Below, piece after piece: positions 50,262 through 58,413 of a stretch of 64,000 nucleotides of DNA (its first letter is position 1; each line of letters opens with the position of its first letter). A program made the position numbers and the translations under genes. The DNA comes from an uncultured Oscillospiraceae bacterium. Its GTDB lineage: Bacteria > Bacillota > Clostridia > Oscillospirales > Oscillospiraceae. The notes below the pieces were generated by a model. It searched no databases and was not told the DNA's origin. It worked only from the letters and a program-made list of their open reading frames with translations. The stretch covers positions 24,001 to 88,000 of the forward strand of contig CATLAL010000009.1 of assembly GCA_949878425.1 (NCBI GenBank), given 5' to 3'.

Positions 50262-52556
50262 ATGAAGCAGCAGACTGCCGCCGGGCTGGACTTCAAGCTC
50301 CAGGAGATGGCCCAGCGGATCCGGGACCTGCGGGAGATCGTGGGTCTGACAGCGGAGGACATGGCGGGGATGACCGGCGTGACCCTGGCGGAGTACCGCC
50401 AGTGCGAGGCCGGGGAGAGCGATTTAAACTTCGCCTTCATCTACCGCTGCGCCCAGGCCCTTGGGGTGGACGTCACCGACATCATCGAGGGCTCCAGCCC
50501 CCGGCTGAGCAACTATACCCTCACCCGGGCGGGGGAGGGCCAGCACATTGAGCACGCTCACGGCATGACCTACTACAACATGGCGGCCCGGTTCAAAAAG
50601 CGGGTGGCCGAGCCCCTCTACGTGGTGGCGGAGTACAGCGACGAGGCCCAGCTGCGGCCCATCGACTGCACCGCCCACGAGGGCCACGAGTGCGATATCG
50701 TGCTCTCCGGCCAGCTGAAGGTCCAGGTGGGGGAGCACATCGAGATCCTCAACCCAGGCGACGTGATCTACTACAACTCCAACGCCCCCCACGGCATGAT
50801 CGCCACCGGGGGCAGGGAGTGCGTCTTTTACGCTATTGTCCTGGAGGGTCCGGAGGACGCCCTCCCCGCCCCCGCCAGGGAGAAGAAGCTGGAGCGCCCC
50901 AACCTGCCGGAGCGGGCGGGGCAGGAGCCGAAGATCTGGGAGAAGTTCATCGACGTGCAGGAGGGCTCGGACGGCTCCCTGCAAAAGATCGCCTTCAAGA
51001 ACGCCGACAGCTTCAACTTCGCCTTCGACGTGGTGGACGGCCTGGCCCGGCGGAAGCCGGAGAAGCTGGCCATGCTCCACGTGGATCGGAATAAGGAGGA
51101 GCGCTACTTCACCTTCCAGGATATGTCCCGCTACTCCAGCCGGGCGGCCAACTACTTCCAGTCCCTGGGCATCAAGCGGGGGGACCGGGTGCTGCTGATC
51201 CTCAAGCGGCACTACCAGTTCTGGTTCGCCATTCTGGGCCTCCACAAGCTGGGGGCGGTGGCCCTGCTGGCCTCCAACCAGATGGTGGAGCACGATCTGG
51301 CCTACCGCTACGAGGCCGCCGGCATCTCCGCCGTGGTCTGCACCTCCAACGGGGAGGTGTCCTATCACGCGGAGCGGGCGGCGGAGCAGTTCCCCGACAT
51401 GGTGAAGATCATGGTGGACGGCTGCCGGGAGGGCTGGCACGACTTTGACAGCGAGTTCCGGCTGTTCAGCGACGAGTTCGTCCGGGAGAAGGACGCCCCG
51501 GCGGGGGAGGACCCCATGCTCATGTTCTTCACCTCCGGCACCACCGGCTTTCCCAAGGCGGCGGTCCAGTGCTACAAGTACCCTCTGGGCCACTTCGTCA
51601 CCGCCAAGTACTGGCACTGCGTGAACCCGGAGGGCCTGCACCTGACCATCAGCGACACCGGCTGGGCCAAGAGCATGTGGGGCAAGCTCTACGGCCAGTG
51701 GCTCAACGAGGCGGCGGTGTTTGTCTACGACTTCGACCGCTTCCACGCCTCGGACATCCTGCCCATGTTCGCCAAGTACCATATCACCACCTTCTGCGCC
51801 CCGCCCACCATGTACCGCATGCTCATCAAGGACGACCTGAGCCGCTACGACCTGACCAGCATCCAGCACGCCACCATCGCCGGGGAGGCGCTGAACCCGG
51901 AGGTGTTCCATCAGTTCCAGAAGGCCACGGGCCTGAGCCTCATGGAGGGCTTCGGCCAGAGCGAGACCACGGTGATGATCGGCAACCTGGTGGGCATGCG
52001 GCCCAAGCCCGGCTCCATGGGCAAGCCGGTGCCCCTGTACCCGGTGGACCTGGTGGACCCGGAGGGGCGCAGCGTCCCGGACGGCCAGGTGGGAGAGATC
52101 GTCATCCGGGCGGAAAAGACGGACATCTGCGGCCTCTTCCGGGGCTACTACAACAACCCCGAGGGCACCGGCGCCGCCTGGCACGACGGGCTCTACCATA
52201 CCGGCGACACCGCCTGGCGGGACGAGGACGGCTACTACTGGTACGTGGGCCGGGTGGACGACCTCATTAAGTCCTCCGGCTACCGGATCGGGCCCTTCGA
52301 GATTGAGAGCGTCATTATGGAGCTGCCCTATGTGCTGGAGTGCGGCGTCTCCGCCGCCCCGGACGAGGTCCGGGGCCAGGTGGTCAAGGCCAGCATTGTT
52401 TTGATTCCCGGAAGGGAGGGCACGGAGGAGCTGAAAAAGGAGATTCAGGACTACGTCAAAAAGCACACCGCGCCCTATAAGTACCCCCGGATCGTGGAGT
52501 TTAAGGACGCCCTGCCCAAGACCGTCAGCGGGAAGATTATGAGAAATAAACTGTAG
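50262..52556 (+). CDS. HTH-cupin-AMP-forming acyl-CoA synthetase fusion
   Basis: 764 residues. ~13-72: XRE-type helix-turn-helix (LREIVGLTAEDMAGMTGVTL, AEYRQCEAGESDLNF). ~110-190: cupin (HECDIVLSGQLKVQV, ILNPGDVIYYNSNAPHGM). From ~215: ANL-family adenylate-forming domain with FFTSGTTGFPKAAV near 425, GFGQSET, YHTGDTAWRDEDGYYWYVGR and the catalytic lysine in LPKTVSGKIMR near the C-terminus. It should activate a carboxylic acid to acyl-CoA with ATP; the layout resembles medium-chain/branched or aryl acid ligases. The HTH-cupin part suggests that it also senses a ligand and binds DNA. Expression is under a T-box. GAAGGAGG is 13 bases before ATG 50262. Confidence 0.88.
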   Translation: MKQQTAAGLDFKLQEMAQRIRDLREIVGLTAEDMAGMTGVTLAEYRQCEAGESDLNFAFIYRCAQALGVDVTDIIEGSSPRLSNYTLTRAGEGQHIEHAHGMTYYNMAARFKKRVAEPLYVVAEYSDEAQLRPIDCTAHEGHECDIVLSGQLKVQVGEHIEILNPGDVIYYNSNAPHGMIATGGRECVFYAIVLEGPEDALPAPAREKKLERPNLPERAGQEPKIWEKFIDVQEGSDGSLQKIAFKNADSFNFAFDVVDGLARRKPEKLAMLHVDRNKEERYFTFQDMSRYSSRAANYFQSLGIKRGDRVLLILKRHYQFWFAILGLHKLGAVALLASNQMVEHDLAYRYEAAGISAVVCTSNGEVSYHAERAAEQFPDMVKIMVDGCREGWHDFDSEFRLFSDEFVREKDAPAGEDPMLMFFTSGTTGFPKAAVQCYKYPLGHFVTAKYWHCVNPEGLHLTISDTGWAKSMWGKLYGQWLNEAAVFVYDFDRFHASDILPMFAKYHITTFCAPPTMYRMLIKDDLSRYDLTSIQHATIAGEALNPEVFHQFQKATGLSLMEGFGQSETTVMIGNLVGMRPKPGSMGKPVPLYPVDLVDPEGRSVPDGQVGEIVIRAEKTDICGLFRGYYNNPEGTGAAWHDGLYHTGDTAWRDEDGYYWYVGRVDDLIKSSGYRIGPFEIESVIMELPYVLECGVSAAPDEVRGQVVKASIVLIPGREGTEELKKEIQDYVKKHTAPYKYPRIVEFKDALPKTVSGKIMRNKL

Positions 52557-52571
52557 GCTTTTTACTGCAAA

Positions 52572-53207
52572 TGCCTATCTGCACGACAGCTCCGGGGCTC
52601 GCGCCGCCCCGGACCCGGCGGTTACTTTGCCACCAGCGGCAAAGTAACCAAAACGCCGCCGGGGGCTAAGCGCCCCCCGCTGGCCGCCTGCGGCGGCCTT
52701 AGCGCGAAAGCGCCGCTTTGCGGCGCTCCACGGGACCACTGCTGCTTTGCGAGGGGGCTTTACGCAGTGCGGCGGAAGATCAGCGGGCGAAGCCGCCGAA
52801 TGAGAAGCTTTCTACCGACAGAGCGAGGTCTACCAACTTCGCCTGCCGGCCCTCGAAGGGATAGAACCATCTTGGACGCGCGCCGACGGGAGAAGGTCCT
52901 TCTTTTTGAAAGAAGCATCTTTCATGCCCACCCGACGCAGGGTCTGCCCCCTCCTTTGGGCCGTCATTGGGCTTCGCCCAACGACAGGCCCGGCGGTTTT
53001 CAACCGCCTATGGCCGGCAGGCGGAGCCGGACGAACACAAAGGTCGCAGAAGGACGCTTCTGACTCAGGGGCTGGAAAGCCGAGGGCCTATCTTGGACTC
53101 CCGTGAAGCAAGGGGGGTCCAGCCCGTAGGGCTGGCGCTTTTTGGCGTCAAAAAGCGGCCCCGCGCCGGGGCGCGGAATATCCCCGGAGCCGCCGAATAG
53201 ATAGGCA
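52572..53207. repeat. Family A mosaic element, copy 4 (reverse orientation)
   Basis: 636 bases with both ends intact: TGCCTATCTGCACGACAGC left and GGAGCCGCCGAATAGATAGG right. Blocks: hairpin GGTTACTTTGCC..GGCAAAGTAACC (52620-52649), GCGAAAGCGCCGCTTTGCGG, CTACCGACAGAGC, GTTGGGC/GCCCAAC palindrome, CGGTTTTCAACCG, CAGAAGGACGCTTC, GGGCCTATCTTGGACTCCCG. This accounts for the whole gap between the ligase and the next gene; no gene is present. Confidence 0.85.
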
Positions 53208-53233
53208 CCCCATTTGGAAAGGAACGATCCCCT

Positions 53234-53944
53234 ATGGACCACAAGCGCATTACCCTCTTCGCCGGGCACTACGGCTCCGGCAAGACCAACATCGCCGTGA
53301 ACTACGCCCTGCTCCTGGCCAGGGAGGGGAAGCGGACCGCCATCGCGGACCTGGACATTGTGAACCCCTACTTCCGGACCAAGGACTCCGCCCGGGAGCT
53401 GGAGGCGGCGGGGGTGGAGCTTATCTCCCCCCAGTTCGCCAGCTCCAACGTGGACCTGCCGGCCCTGCCGGCGGAGGCCTACCGCCTGGTGCAGGACAAG
53501 GACCTATACGCGGTGATGGACATCGGCGGCGACGACCGGGGGGCCTACGCCCTGGGGCGGTACACCCCCTATATCCTGGAGGAGGGGGACTACCGCATGG
53601 CCTTTGTGGCCAACCCCTGCCGCCCTCTGACAAAAACCCCGGAGGAGGCGCTGGAGGTGATGCGGGAGATCGAGGCCGCCGGGGGCCTGCCCTTCACCTG
53701 CATCGTCAACAACGCCAACCTGGCCCACGAGACCTCCCTCCATACGGTGCTGGACGCTCTGCCCTACATGAAAAGGCTCAGCGAGCTCTCCGGCCTGCCG
53801 GTTTGGCTGACCAGCGCAGAGGAGTCCGTGGCGGAGGCGCTGGCGGGGTGGGTTCCGGAGGTACTGCCCATGAGGCTCCAGGAGAAGTATTTCGATCTGC
53901 CCGAACAAAAGGACCCGCCGAAGCCCCGGCCGCTTTTCGGATGA
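53234..53944 (+). CDS. P-loop ATPase of the ParA/MinD/Mrp type
   Basis: 236 residues. Walker A variant LFAGHYGSGKTNIAVNYAL at residues ~8-26, with TAIADLDIVNPYFRT (Walker A' / switch region) and VMDIGGDDRGAYALG (Walker B). This deviant-Walker class includes Mrp-type metal-cluster carriers and cobyrinate-type enzymes. Proximity to ferredoxin and 2-oxoacid oxidoreductase genes hints at iron-sulfur or cofactor loading of that enzyme, but this is inference. The start ATG 53234 follows GGAAAGGA. The next gene begins 12 bases on. Confidence 0.8.
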   Translation: MDHKRITLFAGHYGSGKTNIAVNYALLLAREGKRTAIADLDIVNPYFRTKDSARELEAAGVELISPQFASSNVDLPALPAEAYRLVQDKDLYAVMDIGGDDRGAYALGRYTPYILEEGDYRMAFVANPCRPLTKTPEEALEVMREIEAAGGLPFTCIVNNANLAHETSLHTVLDALPYMKRLSELSGLPVWLTSAEESVAEALAGWVPEVLPMRLQEKYFDLPEQKDPPKPRPLFG

Positions 53945-53956
53945 GAGGAGGCACCT

Positions 53957-54298
53957 ATGCCCTGTGTCCACGAGTTCTGCCTCCTGCCGGAGGCCCCCGG
54001 GCCGGAGGAGGAGTTTGCCTACGCTCCGGAGCGGTACCCGGACCGGACTGCGGTGGACGACGACCTCTTAAACGAGTGGGCAGGCCGGCGCCGGGACGCC
54101 CTCTGGGCCGTTCCGGTCTATTTCGAGAGCCTGCACCGGCCGGAAAAGGGCCTCGCCTGGTACGGCGTCACCCTCATTCCGCCGGACTCCGCCCTCCTCC
54201 TTCGGGACCTGCTGGACGCTCCGGACTTCGCGGAGCTGGCGGCGCTGCTGAAGCGGGCGGCGGCGGAAAACAAGTTTATCATCCACTATGGGATATAA
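53957..54298 (+). CDS. Hypothetical protein between P-loop ATPase and ferredoxin genes
   Basis: 113 residues from ATG 53957 with GAGAGGAGG upstream. No signal or membrane segment. The sequence is acidic, opens MPCVHEFCLLPEAPGPEEEF and ends in helical ALLKRAAAENKFIIHYGI. No family recognised. It is tightly packed between the ATPase (12 bases) and the ferredoxin gene (13 bases), so it is probably part of the same operon and may assist the oxidoreductase. Confidence 0.75.
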   Translation: MPCVHEFCLLPEAPGPEEEFAYAPERYPDRTAVDDDLLNEWAGRRRDALWAVPVYFESLHRPEKGLAWYGVTLIPPDSALLLRDLLDAPDFAELAALLKRAAAENKFIIHYGI

Positions 54299-54311
54299 AA
54301 GGAGAGTTTAT

Positions 54312-54518
54312 ATGGCAAAAGTAACGTTCCAGACGGACCTCTGCAAGGGCTGCGGCCTGTGTGTGGAGGCCTGTCCCAAGCACATCCTGGCCATTGCCAG
54401 GGAGAAGATCAACCAGAAGGGCTACCACCCCGCCGAGATGACGGACCAGGACGCCTGCATCGCCTGCGCCTTCTGCGCGACGATGTGTCCGGACTGCATC
54501 ATCACTGTGGAGAAGTAG
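54312..54518 (+). CDS. 2-oxoacid:ferredoxin oxidoreductase delta subunit (2x[4Fe-4S] ferredoxin)
   Basis: 68 residues. Two classical clusters: Cys11, 14, 17, 21 (CKGCGLCVEACP) and Cys49, 52, 55, 59 (CIACAFCATMC). Such small ferredoxins are the delta subunit of VOR/KOR-type enzymes and pass electrons from the TPP site to ferredoxin. ATG 54312 follows AGGAGAG. The other subunits lie 424 bases downstream behind a repeat-bearing spacer, an unusual gap for this operon. Confidence 0.9.
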   Translation: MAKVTFQTDLCKGCGLCVEACPKHILAIAREKINQKGYHPAEMTDQDACIACAFCATMCPDCIITVEK

Positions 54519-54881
54519 GGAGCGGCCAGAGGGGTTCTACCAGACTCCCTCCGCCCTGGCGGAGGAGGCTGCGCCGGGGCGTCGCGCCCTACGGCCCCTT
54601 GTCCGGCCCACGGGAATCAATTTTTCACTTGTCAAGGTTCTCTTCGTACGATCTTACTATCCCGCCGTACACGGCCTGACGTCCGGCCTGGTTACACTTG
54701 CTTTCGGACATGGCTACCGCGGAGGTTTGTGCTCCCTCAGCCTTGAGAGGAAAAACGGCTCCGGGTTGTACGGAAAGGCGTATCCCAGACAGATATTTTC
54801 GCGAAATTGATTTCCCCGGACACAGGCAAGTCCAATCCCCAAAGGCAAAGCAGGACTTTGCCGCAAAAAGTTTTTCTTTTT
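54519..54881. other. Gene-free spacer between delta and alpha subunit genes
   Basis: No convincing gene on either strand. It holds the palindrome CTCCGCCCTGGCGGAG near 54547, a GC-rich block GCGCCGGGGCGTCGCGCCC, and an AT-richer stretch to 54830 without recognised motif. The family C hairpin follows. Confidence 0.6.
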
Positions 54882-54915
54882 GATTCTTTTTCTTCGTTCA
54901 CGAGGAAAAAGAATG
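54882..54915 (-). repeat. Family C hairpin repeat, copy 6
   Basis: GATTCTTTTTCTTCGT pairs with ACGAGGAAAAAGAAT, then GTATGCC. Unlike most copies it does not follow a stop codon in its own orientation; it precedes the alpha subunit gene. Confidence 0.75.
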
Positions 54916-54942
54916 TATGCCAAAACGGTAAAGGAGAGTATT

Positions 54943-56055
54943 ATGGCAGAACGAGTCTTAATGAAGGGGAACGAGGCCATTGCGGAGGCGGCGATCCGGG
55001 CGGGCTGCCGGCACTATTTCGGCTACCCCATCACGCCCCAGACGGAGATTGCGGCCTACATGGCCAAGCGGATGCCCAAAATTGGCGGCGTATTCCTCCA
55101 GGCGGAGAGCGAGATTGCCTCCATCAACATGGTCTACGGCGCGGCGGCGGCGGGCATGCGGGTGATGACCTCCTCCTCCAGCCCCGGAATCTCCCTGAAG
55201 AGCGAGGGCCTCAGCTACATAGCCGGGTCCGACGTGCCCGCCTTTGTGGTGAACGTGCAGCGGGGCGGTCCGGGCCTGGGGGGCATTCAGCCCAGCCAGT
55301 CGGACTACTTCCAGGCCACTAAGGGCGGCGGCCACGGGGACTACCGGATGATCGTGCTGGCTCCGGCCAGCGTACAGGAGATGGCCAGCCTCACGGTGAA
55401 GGGCTTCAACCTGGCGGACAAGTACCGCATGACGGCCATGATCCTGGCGGACGGCACCATTGGTCAGATGATGGAGCCCATCTCCTTTGAGGACGTGGAG
55501 GTGGAGACCTACGACAAGCCCTGGGCCCTCACCGGCACGGGGATGAAGCGGGAACACAACATCGTCAACTCCCTGTACCTGAAGCCGGACGAGCTGGAGC
55601 GGACCAACTTCCAGCGCTACGAGAAGTACCGGACCGTGGAGGAGAGCGAGGCCCTCTGGGAGGAGTACCTGATGGAGGACGCGGAGATCTGCGTGACGGC
55701 CTTCGGCATTGCCGCCCGGGTGGCCAAGAACGCTGTGGCCGCCGCCCGGGCGGAGGGCATCAAGGCTGGTCTTATCCGGCCCATCACTCTCTGGCCCTTC
55801 CCCAAGGCGGCCCTCAGGCGGGCGGCGGACCAGGTGAAGGCCTTTGTCAGCGTGGAGCTGAACATGGGCCAGATGATTGAGGACATCCGCCTGGCCACCG
55901 AGTGCCGCCGGCCCGTGAGCCTGTGCAACCGGACGGGCGGCATGATCCCCAGCCCGGATCAGGTGCTCTCCAGCATCCAGGCAGCCGCAGGCTGCCGGGA
56001 CGGCCGTTTGTCCGAAGGACAAATGACGTCCCCCGCCCAGAAAGGAGGAAACTGA
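54943..56055 (+). CDS. 2-oxoacid:ferredoxin oxidoreductase alpha subunit (VorB/KorA type)
   Basis: 370 residues from ATG 54943, with AAAGGAGAG upstream. [18 protein letters not shown] near residue 28 and [18 protein letters not shown] are the pyrimidine-domain signature of VOR/KOR alpha chains; the transketolase C-terminal-like region contains [11 protein letters not shown] and [15 protein letters not shown]. The enzyme interconverts a 2-oxoacid plus CoA with acyl-CoA and CO2 using ferredoxin. Substrate is likely branched-chain or aromatic given the neighbouring aminotransferase, but the sequence alone does not fix it. The last ~20 residues look like a non-conserved extension. Confidence 0.9.
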   Translation: MAERVLMKGNEAIAEAAIRAGCRHYFGYPITPQTEIAAYMAKRMPKIGGVFLQAESEIASINMVYGAAAAGMRVMTSSSSPGISLKSEGLSYIAGSDVPAFVVNVQRGGPGLGGIQPSQSDYFQATKGGGHGDYRMIVLAPASVQEMASLTVKGFNLADKYRMTAMILADGTIGQMMEPISFEDVEVETYDKPWALTGTGMKREHNIVNSLYLKPDELERTNFQRYEKYRTVEESEALWEEYLMEDAEICVTAFGIAARVAKNAVAAARAEGIKAGLIRPITLWPFPKAALRRAADQVKAFVSVELNMGQMIEDIRLATECRRPVSLCNRTGGMIPSPDQVLSSIQAAAGCRDGRLSEGQMTSPAQKGGN

Positions 56056-56056
56056 C

Positions 56057-56818
56057 ATGGCAACCGTATTCCAGAAGCCCCACGCCCTGACGGACGCGGC
56101 GCTCCACTACTGCCCCGGGTGCCCCCACGGCATCATCCACCGGCTGGTGGCCGAGGCCATTGACAGCCTGGGCATCGAGGGCCGGACCATCGGCGTGGCC
56201 CCGGTGGGCTGCGCGGTGATGGCCTACGACTACTTCCGCTGCGACATGATGGAGGCCGCCCACGGCCGGGCCCCCGCCTCCGCCACGGGCATCAAGCGCT
56301 GCCGGCCCGACTGCATCGTCTTTACCTACCAGGGGGACGGCGACCTGGCCTCCATCGGCATGGCGGAGACCGTCCACGCCGCCGCCCGGAACGAGAATAT
56401 CACCGTCATCTTCGTCAACAACGCCATTTACGGCATGACCGGCGGCCAGATGGCCCCCACCAGCCTCCCCGGCCAGGTGACCCAAACCAGCCCCTATGGC
56501 CGGGACGTGACCCACTGCGGCTGGCCCATCCGGGTCTGCGAGCTGCTGAGCACCCTGGAGGGCCCGGAGTACGTGGCCCGGGTGGCGGTCAACAGCGTCA
56601 AGAACGTGAAGGCCGCCGGAAAGGCCATTGAGAAGGCCTTCCGCAACCAGGTGGAGAACAAGGGCTTCTCCCTGGTGGAGGTGGTCTCCGCCTGCCCCAC
56701 CAACTGGGGCATGACCCCCCAGAAGGCTCTGGAGTGGGTGGAAAGCGACATGATCCCCTACTACCCCCTGGGGGTCTACAAGGACAGGACCGCCGCAAAG
56801 GAGGCTGAGGCGAAATGA
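56057..56818 (+). CDS. 2-oxoacid:ferredoxin oxidoreductase beta subunit (TPP-binding)
   Basis: 253 residues. The TPP/Mg motif runs [17 protein letters not shown] to [13 protein letters not shown] (GDG..NN spacing). YCPGCPHGI near the N-terminus is the conserved Cys segment of these beta chains. It forms the active site together with the alpha chain. It begins 1 base after the alpha stop and overlaps the gamma gene by 4 bases. Confidence 0.93.
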   Translation: MATVFQKPHALTDAALHYCPGCPHGIIHRLVAEAIDSLGIEGRTIGVAPVGCAVMAYDYFRCDMMEAAHGRAPASATGIKRCRPDCIVFTYQGDGDLASIGMAETVHAAARNENITVIFVNNAIYGMTGGQMAPTSLPGQVTQTSPYGRDVTHCGWPIRVCELLSTLEGPEYVARVAVNSVKNVKAAGKAIEKAFRNQVENKGFSLVEVVSACPTNWGMTPQKALEWVESDMIPYYPLGVYKDRTAAKEAEAK

Positions 56819-57354
56819 AAACCACACAGATTTTAATCGCCGGCTTCGGCGGACAGGGCATCCTCTTTGCCGGGAAGTTCCTGGCCTACAAGGGCCTGCT
56901 GGAGGACCTCCAGGTCTCCTGGCTCCCCTCCTACGGCCCCGAGATGCGGGGCGGCACCGCCAATTGCAGCGTCATTCTCTCCGAGACGCCTGTGGGCTCC
57001 CCCATCATTACCGACCCGGACGTGCTCATCGTCATGAACCTGCCCAGCCTCCAGAAGTACGTGGACGCGGTGGTCCCCGGCGGGCAGATCTACGTGGATT
57101 CCACCCTCATCCACGAGAAGGTGGAGCGCACAGACGTGGATGTGTTCTACATCCCCGCCACCCAGATGGCCAGCGACGCCGGGGTCTCCACCCTGGCCAA
57201 CATGGTGCTCATGGGCCACGTGCTGAAAAATAACCCCCAGCTGACCTTCGACGGCACGGAAACCACGGTCCAGAAGTTGGTCCCCCCCACAAAGCAGCAG
57301 CTGGTGGACCTGAATATGAAGGCCCTCCAGGCGGGCCGGGACTACCAGCCATGA
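56815..57354 (+). CDS. 2-oxoacid:ferredoxin oxidoreductase gamma subunit
   Basis: 179 residues. The N-terminus [19 protein letters not shown] and [18 protein letters not shown] are the pyruvate/ketoisovalerate oxidoreductase gamma-domain signatures. It binds CoA and stabilises the complex. ATG 56815 overlaps the beta gene; its stop overlaps the next start by 4 bases. Confidence 0.93.
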   Translation: MKTTQILIAGFGGQGILFAGKFLAYKGLLEDLQVSWLPSYGPEMRGGTANCSVILSETPVGSPIITDPDVLIVMNLPSLQKYVDAVVPGGQIYVDSTLIHEKVERTDVDVFYIPATQMASDAGVSTLANMVLMGHVLKNNPQLTFDGTETTVQKLVPPTKQQLVDLNMKALQAGRDYQP

Positions 57355-58124
57355 AAATCTCCTGCATTCAGATGGATATGCGCTTAGGCCAGGTGGACGC
57401 CAATTTCACCCGGGCCGAGGCGCTCATCCGGGAGGCCGTCCGCACCGGCCGGCCGGACACGGCGGTCCTGCCGGAGACCTGGAACACCGGCTACTTCCCC
57501 GAGGACCTGGCCCCCTGCGCTGACCGGGACGGGGCGCGCACTAAGGCCGTGTTCTCCGCCCTGGCAAGGGAGCTGCAAATCAACATCGTCTGCGGCAGCG
57601 TGGCAAACCGGAGAGGGGACGGATTCTACAACACCGCCTATGTCTTTGACCGCTCCGGCGCGGTTGTGGCGGAGTACGACAAGACCCACCTCTTCACCTA
57701 CGCCGGGGAGCATGAGCACTTCCGGCCCGGGGACCACACCTGCCGGTTCACCCTGGACGGCGTCAGCTGCGGCCTCATCATCTGCTACGACCTCCGGTTC
57801 CCGGAGCTGACCAGAGCATTGGCCCTGGAGGGGCTGGAGCTGCTCTTTGTCCCCGCCCAGTGGCCCGAGAAGCGCACCGTCCACCTGGAGACCATGGCAC
57901 GGGCCCGGGCCATTGAGAATCAGATGTTCCTGGCCCTCTGCAACAGCGCCGCCTCAGATACCGCCTGCGGCGGTCACAGCGCCATCCTCGACCCCTGGGG
58001 CGAGTACCTGGCCCGCGCCGAGAGCGGCGAAACTACCATCACCGGTGAGCTGGATTTCTCTGTAATCCAGGGCATCCGCTCCTCCATCAACGTGTTCCGG
58101 GACAGAAGACCGGAATTGTATTAG
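57351..58124 (+). CDS. Carbon-nitrogen hydrolase (nitrilase superfamily, omega-amidase-like)
   Basis: 257 residues. The Glu-Lys-Cys triad is visible: Glu42 (LPETWNTGY), Lys111 (YDKTHLF) and Cys145 (IICYDLRFPEL). The F-A/T-Y-A-G-E-H and RAIENQMFLALCNSA segments place it with YafV/Nit2-like omega-amidases, which hydrolyse 2-oxoglutaramate or 2-oxosuccinamate. Coupled by a 4-base overlap to the gamma subunit, so it works with 2-oxoacid metabolism; a role in clearing transamination by-products is a reasonable inference. Confidence 0.87.
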   Translation: MKISCIQMDMRLGQVDANFTRAEALIREAVRTGRPDTAVLPETWNTGYFPEDLAPCADRDGARTKAVFSALARELQINIVCGSVANRRGDGFYNTAYVFDRSGAVVAEYDKTHLFTYAGEHEHFRPGDHTCRFTLDGVSCGLIICYDLRFPELTRALALEGLELLFVPAQWPEKRTVHLETMARARAIENQMFLALCNSAASDTACGGHSAILDPWGEYLARAESGETTITGELDFSVIQGIRSSINVFRDRRPELY

Positions 58125-58141
58125 GCATACATTTGGCATAC

Positions 58142-58172
58142 ATACTTTTCTTTGTGAACAAAGAAAAGTATC
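58142..58172 (+). repeat. Family C hairpin repeat, copy 7 (after the amidase gene)
   Basis: ATACTTTTCTTTGT pairs with ACAAAGAAAAGTAT, then CAAAAGAAAAACTTTTTT and a GCAAAGCTTCGCTTTGC hairpin. Two GGCATACAT units precede it. Confidence 0.75.
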
Positions 58173-58358
58173 AAAAGAAAAACTTTTTTCGCAAAGCTTC
58201 GCTTTGCTTACGGTTTTTCTGAAAGAGCCTGGTACAAACACTGGAGCAGGGCGCAAGCCTTGCAAAGAGCAGTGTTCCGGTTCAACGCGCAACACCGTTA
58301 CCGGGCGGAAATTTAGGAACAGCAGTGGGTCTAGTCTCGAAATAAAAAGCTCTTTTTC

Positions 58359-58384
58359 ATTCTTTTTCTCTCGAGAAAAAGAAT
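58359..58384 (-). repeat. Family C hairpin repeat, copy 8 (before ilvE)
   Basis: ATTCTTTTTCTCTCGAGAAA region forms a near-perfect hairpin with AGAAAAAGAAT. The left flank 58292-58340 (CCGTTACCGGGCGGAAATTT, AGGAACAGCAGTGGGT) matches that of copy 2 at 11508-11556. No gene occupies 58125-58413. Confidence 0.7.
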
Positions 58385-58413
58385 AAACAACAACCTGAAA
58401 GGTGGAATCGAAC

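Noticed and set aside
52767..53269. Several 60-98 codon frames in the element at 52572-53207
   Set aside because: Repeat sequence read as protein; equivalent frames in other copies are not conserved.
53234..54298. The P-loop ATPase and small hypothetical as a partition or toxin-antitoxin pair
   Set aside because: No ParB or centromere-like repeats, and both are packed into the oxidoreductase operon, which fits a metabolic accessory role better.
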